Shown here one piece after another: positions 60,671-64,000 of a stretch of 64,000 nt of DNA. The first letter of the stretch is position 1; every line of letters begins with the position of its first letter. The stretch spans positions 6,378,501-6,442,500 of the forward strand of contig NZ_AP019400.1 of NCBI RefSeq assembly GCF_004295585.1, read 5' to 3'. The notes under the pieces were generated by a model, which had not been told where the DNA came from, did not search any database, and saw nothing but the letters and a program-made list of their open reading frames with translations. Source of the stretch: Cohnella abietis (GTDB lineage Bacteria > Bacillota > Bacilli > Paenibacillales > Paenibacillaceae). The position numbers and the translations under genes were made by a program.

Positions 60671-62008
60671 CTACTTATTCACACGCTCTAATAGCTTCTT
60701 CAGCTTTTCCTCAATATTTGGCAGCACTTCCTCTACCTTTTTGTCCCCATTCTCAACCACTGCCAGCTCATTGATGAACAAATCATTAATCTGAGAATAG
60801 TTGGAGATAAGGTGATTATAGGATTCGAAGCCGTATTTGTAAGCCCCTTCGAACACTTGCTTGATTTGCTCCGGATCAATTCCTTCGAAATTGCTATAGT
60901 ATTTCTCGGCAGCCTTCTGGTTAACAGGGGGATTGCCGCCACTCAGCTCGATGGACTTCTCTTGCACTTCCGTCGTAAGCAAGTATTTAATCCACTCCAA
61001 AGCTTCTTTCGGGTGCTTGGAATCCTTCAAAATAAAGAGAGGATCAACGTACAGAACACTTCTCACCTTTTCATTAGGTCCTTGTGGAACAGCCGCTACG
61101 CCAACCTTAAAGTTAAAGTCGCTTGATGCAGCTAAGCTCCAAGATCCAACAACAGACATCGCAATTTTGCCTGAGAGGAAGGGATCTCCGAATTGACCAG
61201 ATACAGATTTGGAAAAGGCCGGTGTTGGAGAAATCTTCTGATCCCAGATAAGACCGTATATTTTTTTGTAGGCTTCGATAACATTAGGCTTAGTTAAATT
61301 AATTTCTGATGGCTTACCGCCGTTCGTCCAAGTATCTTCGGAATACACGTCAGCTCCGAAGTACTGTGGTCTTTGATCCCGCTCGCCAAACCCGAAATCA
61401 ACACCATATTGTGCCTCTGATAGATTTTTAGAATCTACTGTCAGCTTCTTAGCGTTCTCAACCATTTTGTCGAACGTCCAGCTCTTATCCTCGTAATCTG
61501 TCGGTGGGTAAGGAAGATTTACTTTATCAAACAAATCCTTATTGTAGAGCATAACGGTTACATAGCTATTTAGCGGAATACCGTAAGTCTTGCCATCAAC
61601 CTTATAGATGTTCATAACATCCTCTGGAATGTTATAGTCGGCTCCAGTCAACCCATTGAGATACGGTGTCATATCCATCAGCATGCCTTTATTATAGTAT
61701 TCCATAAATCCACCATAGCCCCAATGGGAAGTAACGTCTGGCGAGTTCTTAGCAGCTATAGACGATTGCAGCTTGGAGTCGAATTGCTCGTAAGGCGCCT
61801 TCGTAACCTTAATCTTAATGTTTGGATGCTTACTTTCGAAATCGGGTATGAGCTTCTCAACGAACGTACGGTCAGGCGAATCAATCGTATAATGCGTGAT
61901 CGTCACCTGGTCCCCTTCTTTACTACTACCTTCGCTTGAACAAGCCGTTGCCACTAGCCCGAATACTAATGTAAAGCCTATTGCCAGCTTGCCTGCTTTC
62001 TTACTCAT
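60671..62008 (-). CDS. Solute-binding lipoprotein of a sugar ABC importer (445 aa)
   Basis: A signal peptide with lipobox A-T-A-C near residue 23, then an SBP_bac_1 fold (F-E-S-K-H-P-N-I-K-I-K-V, Y-G-I-P-L-N-S-Y-V-T-V-M-L-Y-N-K-D-L-F). It is the third gene of the operon in this window, after MalF- and MalG-type permeases. It presents the sugar to that channel. Downstream kinase and GH4 genes point to a disaccharide ligand. Confidence 0.94.
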   Translation of the reverse strand: MSKKAGKLAIGFTLVFGLVATACSSEGSSKEGDQVTITHYTIDSPDRTFVEKLIPDFESKHPNIKIKVTKAPYEQFDSKLQSSIAAKNSPDVTSHWGYGGFMEYYNKGMLMDMTPYLNGLTGADYNIPEDVMNIYKVDGKTYGIPLNSYVTVMLYNKDLFDKVNLPYPPTDYEDKSWTFDKMVENAKKLTVDSKNLSEAQYGVDFGFGERDQRPQYFGADVYSEDTWTNGGKPSEINLTKPNVIEAYKKIYGLIWDQKISPTPAFSKSVSGQFGDPFLSGKIAMSVVGSWSLAASSDFNFKVGVAAVPQGPNEKVRSVLYVDPLFILKDSKHPKEALEWIKYLLTTEVQEKSIELSGGNPPVNQKAAEKYYSNFEGIDPEQIKQVFEGAYKYGFESYNHLISNYSQINDLFINELAVVENGDKKVEEVLPNIEEKLKKLLERVNK

Positions 62009-62053
62009 GTTATTTCCCCCTTTAATAATTGTGTTGACGGAATATGTGAGTAG

Positions 62054-62935
62054 TTACTTGATGCCAGTAAGAACGATCCCTTCGACAAAGCGCTTTTGGG
62101 CGATTGCAAAAAGTGCGACGACAGGAAGCACTGACAGCAATGAAGCAGCCATCATCAGGTTCCAAGGTGCTATCCGGAATTTCGAAGAAAGCATGGCCGC
62201 CATCCCGATTGGAAGGGTGAAGTTTTCCTGCGAATCTAAGTAAAGCACAGGTGTAAGAAGGTCGTTCCAGCTCCAGAGAAAGGAGAAGATAGCAACCGTT
62301 GCAAGCACGGGCCCCGACAATGGAAGAGTCAGAGTCCAGTAGAGACGAATTTCCTTGCAGCCATCTATTCTGCCCGCATCATATAGCTCATTCGGGAGTG
62401 TAGAGAAAAACTGCTTCAACAGAAATATCATATAGGCCGACGCGAAGAACGAAGGCAGAATTAGTGGCAATAAGGAATCATGAAGTCCCAGCTTCGTAAA
62501 AAGTAGAAATTGTGGGATCATAATCGCCGGGTAAGGAAGCATCAACGTACTTAGCACAAGTATGAAGAAAAAATTGCTGCCTCTGGCACGATAACGAGCA
62601 AAGCCGAACGCCACGAACGATGATGAGAATACCGTTCCGATAACCGTGGCGATACCAACGATAAGACTGTTCATATATTGCCGGCCGAATTTAATCTCCG
62701 AATTAGTGAAGAGCTCCTTGAAATTTTCCCAGGCAAAATACTTTGGAATGAACGATGGCGGATATACAAACATTTCTTTCGTTGTCTTGAGCGAAGTCGA
62801 TATCATGAACCACAGAGGCATAATCATGGCCACTGTAACCGCAAGCAAGATAATGAAGCCTATTAGCTTGGGTACATCCACCTTCGTTTTTCTCCTTTTA
62901 ACCGACTGCTCCTTGGCAAGTGCTATTCCACTCAT
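62054..62935 (-). CDS. Carbohydrate ABC transporter permease, MalG type (293 aa)
   Basis: Six helices after a basic N-terminus (V-K-R-R-K-T-K). The coupling motif is Y-D-A-G-R-I-D-G-C-K-E-I-R-L-Y-W-T-L-T-L-P, as in CUT1 permeases. It overlaps the MalF-type gene by four bases. The ATPase is not encoded in the window; a shared MsmX-like ATPase is usual in Bacillales. Confidence 0.94.
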   Translation of the reverse strand: MSGIALAKEQSVKRRKTKVDVPKLIGFIILLAVTVAMIMPLWFMISTSLKTTKEMFVYPPSFIPKYFAWENFKELFTNSEIKFGRQYMNSLIVGIATVIGTVFSSSFVAFGFARYRARGSNFFFILVLSTLMLPYPAIMIPQFLLFTKLGLHDSLLPLILPSFFASAYMIFLLKQFFSTLPNELYDAGRIDGCKEIRLYWTLTLPLSGPVLATVAIFSFLWSWNDLLTPVLYLDSQENFTLPIGMAAMLSSKFRIAPWNLMMAASLLSVLPVVALFAIAQKRFVEGIVLTGIK

Positions 62936-63834
62936 CGTTCACTCCCCCCTTCGTAGTAAACATACCTATTCGAAAGCTTCATGATAATGAAGGTGATGAT
63001 CGTGACAGCAATGAGAAGTATCCACGCCATCGCAGAGGCATAGCCGTAACGAAAGTTTTTGAACGCATTAATATAAATGTTATACACGTAGAACCAGGTG
63101 GAGTAGTTAGGGCCGCCCTGCGTAATGGTATAGGCTTGGGTGAACACTTGAAAGGATTCGATGAGTCCGATAATAAGCTGGAATAGAAATACTGGCGAAA
63201 TAAGTGGGAAAGTAACATTCCAGAACGTTCTTAGACGACCCGCACCATCTAATCTTGCCGCTTCAAGCAAATGTGCAGGCACTCCCTGCAGACCGGCTAG
63301 GAAAATGAGCATACCGCCTCCTAATCCCCAGAAAGACATAATAATAAGCGCCCACATGGCATATTTCTCGTCTAGAAACCAATTGATCGTGTCGACTCCG
63401 AAAAATGACAAAATGTAATTGAAAAGCCCTGCTTGAGGGTTGAAAACCCAGAACCATAACAATGCCATTGAAACACCCGAGATCATGCTCGGAAAATACA
63501 TCGCCGTCCGGAATAGCCCCCTGAACGGTATTTTTTGATTAATTAGCATAGCGAAGATTAGAGACAAGAACAGAGTGAGCGGAACACTAATGAAGGTGTA
63601 CTTTAGTGTGACTTTGATTGAATTCCAGAACTGATCATCCTTGAAAAGCTCCGTATAATTATCCAATCCGATAAACCTCGGGGCATGGATAATGTCAAAT
63701 TCCGTAAAGCTATAATAGAGAGATGCCAATACCGGAAATAGCGCAAATACAACAAAGCCGATGAGCCAGGGCGAGATAAAAAAGTAAAAATTTCTGCTTT
63801 CGCGTCTTTCTTCCCTGCTGCGCTTCAATAACAA
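62932..63834 (-). CDS. Sugar ABC transporter permease, MalF type (300 aa)
   Basis: Six helices, with the first in F-F-I-S-P-W-L-I-G-F-V-V-F. The coupling motif is L-E-A-A-R-L-D-G-A-G-R-L-R-T-F-W-N-V-T-F-P. It is the channel partner of the MalG-type protein. It follows, after 33 bases, a gene that runs off the window edge, so it is internal to the operon. Confidence 0.94.
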   Translation of the reverse strand: MLLKRSREERRESRNFYFFISPWLIGFVVFALFPVLASLYYSFTEFDIIHAPRFIGLDNYTELFKDDQFWNSIKVTLKYTFISVPLTLFLSLIFAMLINQKIPFRGLFRTAMYFPSMISGVSMALLWFWVFNPQAGLFNYILSFFGVDTINWFLDEKYAMWALIIMSFWGLGGGMLIFLAGLQGVPAHLLEAARLDGAGRLRTFWNVTFPLISPVFLFQLIIGLIESFQVFTQAYTITQGGPNYSTWFYVYNIYINAFKNFRYGYASAMAWILLIAVTIITFIIMKLSNRYVYYEGGSER

Positions 63835-63867
63835 CGCCCCCTTATGTTCTCGTGCATTCTCTAATGA

Positions 63868-64000
63868 TTACCTCAGCTTCGAGTATGGCGTCCACCAATT
63901 ACCAGACACCACAATCACACTCAGCAAGCGAAGATTATTTCCGAAATAAAGCTCATCAGCCGTTTTCACCGCAGTATTGTAATCCCACAATTTATTCAAC
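63868..64000 (-). CDS. Partial gene at the window edge (C-terminal 43 aa)
   Basis: An open frame on the minus strand enters from the right edge and stops at TAA (63868-63870), 33 bases before the MalF-type gene. The visible end reads L-W-D-Y-N-T-A-V-K-T-A-D, then F-G-N-N-L-R-L-L, and finishes S-G-N-W-W-T-P-Y-S-K-L-R. It is soluble-looking, with no clear family from so short a piece. Tight spacing puts it in the sugar operon, possibly as a glycoside hydrolase or other enzyme. Confidence 0.65.
   Translation of the reverse strand, partial: LNKLWDYNTAVKTADELYFGNNLRLLSVIVVSGNWWTPYSKLR

Overview
The window looks like chromosome from a Gram-positive, low-to-mid GC spore-former of the Paenibacillaceae (Paenibacillus/Cohnella type). 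This is inferred from strong GGAGG-type ribosome binding sites, many lipoproteins with an L-x-G/A-C lipobox, YhgE/Pip, DUF3243 and DUF4023-like small proteins, a four-subunit quinol oxidase and many carbohydrate ABC importers. No rRNA, tRNA, CRISPR array, phage or intact insertion sequence was seen. Both strands are used, but most long operons run on the minus strand.

Region by region: 0-8 kb has lipoproteins, a YhgE/Pip membrane protein with its TetR regulator, thioredoxin, an Rrf2 regulator, an aldo/keto reductase and a DsbA-like oxidoreductase. 8-15 kb has a LysR/YeiH pair, the transglutaminase / alpha-E / ATP-grasp operon, and a cation diffusion facilitator behind a structured leader, followed by a 51-bp minisatellite. 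15-20 kb is a quinol oxidase operon (subunits II-I-III-IV). 20-28 kb has an orphan solute-binding lipoprotein, a GntR-ABC (YtrA-like) operon, and a 1014-residue sugar-sensor/GGDEF/EAL protein. About 29.4-45.2 kb is an accessory-looking catabolic block. It holds an ABC importer operon carrying a cysteine hydrolase, two amidohydrolases and a dehydrogenase; a divergent GntR regulator fused to a solute-binding-protein-like domain; and a six-gene operon (epimerase, DapA-like aldolase, L-serine dehydratase beta and alpha, M20 amidohydrolase, Gfo/Idh/MocA) behind a regulator that combines a degenerate GGDEF domain with a DNA-binding end. 45-58 kb is mostly core or signalling: a membrane-anchored hydrolase, a CheA-like kinase with CheX and CheY partners, peptide deformylase and a nuclease-helicase. 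58-64 kb is a sugar operon (ABC importer, BadF-type kinase, GH4 6-phospho-glycosidase) that continues past the right edge.

The strongest non-gene signal is a pair of about 235-bp non-coding repeats at 5206-5440 (minus) and 24048-24286 (plus). They share a two-stem palindromic core in which every difference between the copies inside the stems is compensated on the other arm. Several regulator/operator pairs can also be read directly: TetR/yhgE, Rrf2, GntR(YtrA)-ABC, GntR-SBP/ABC importer, and the GGDEF-HTH regulator/serine dehydratase operon. All functional assignments come from reading the sequence; no database search was run.
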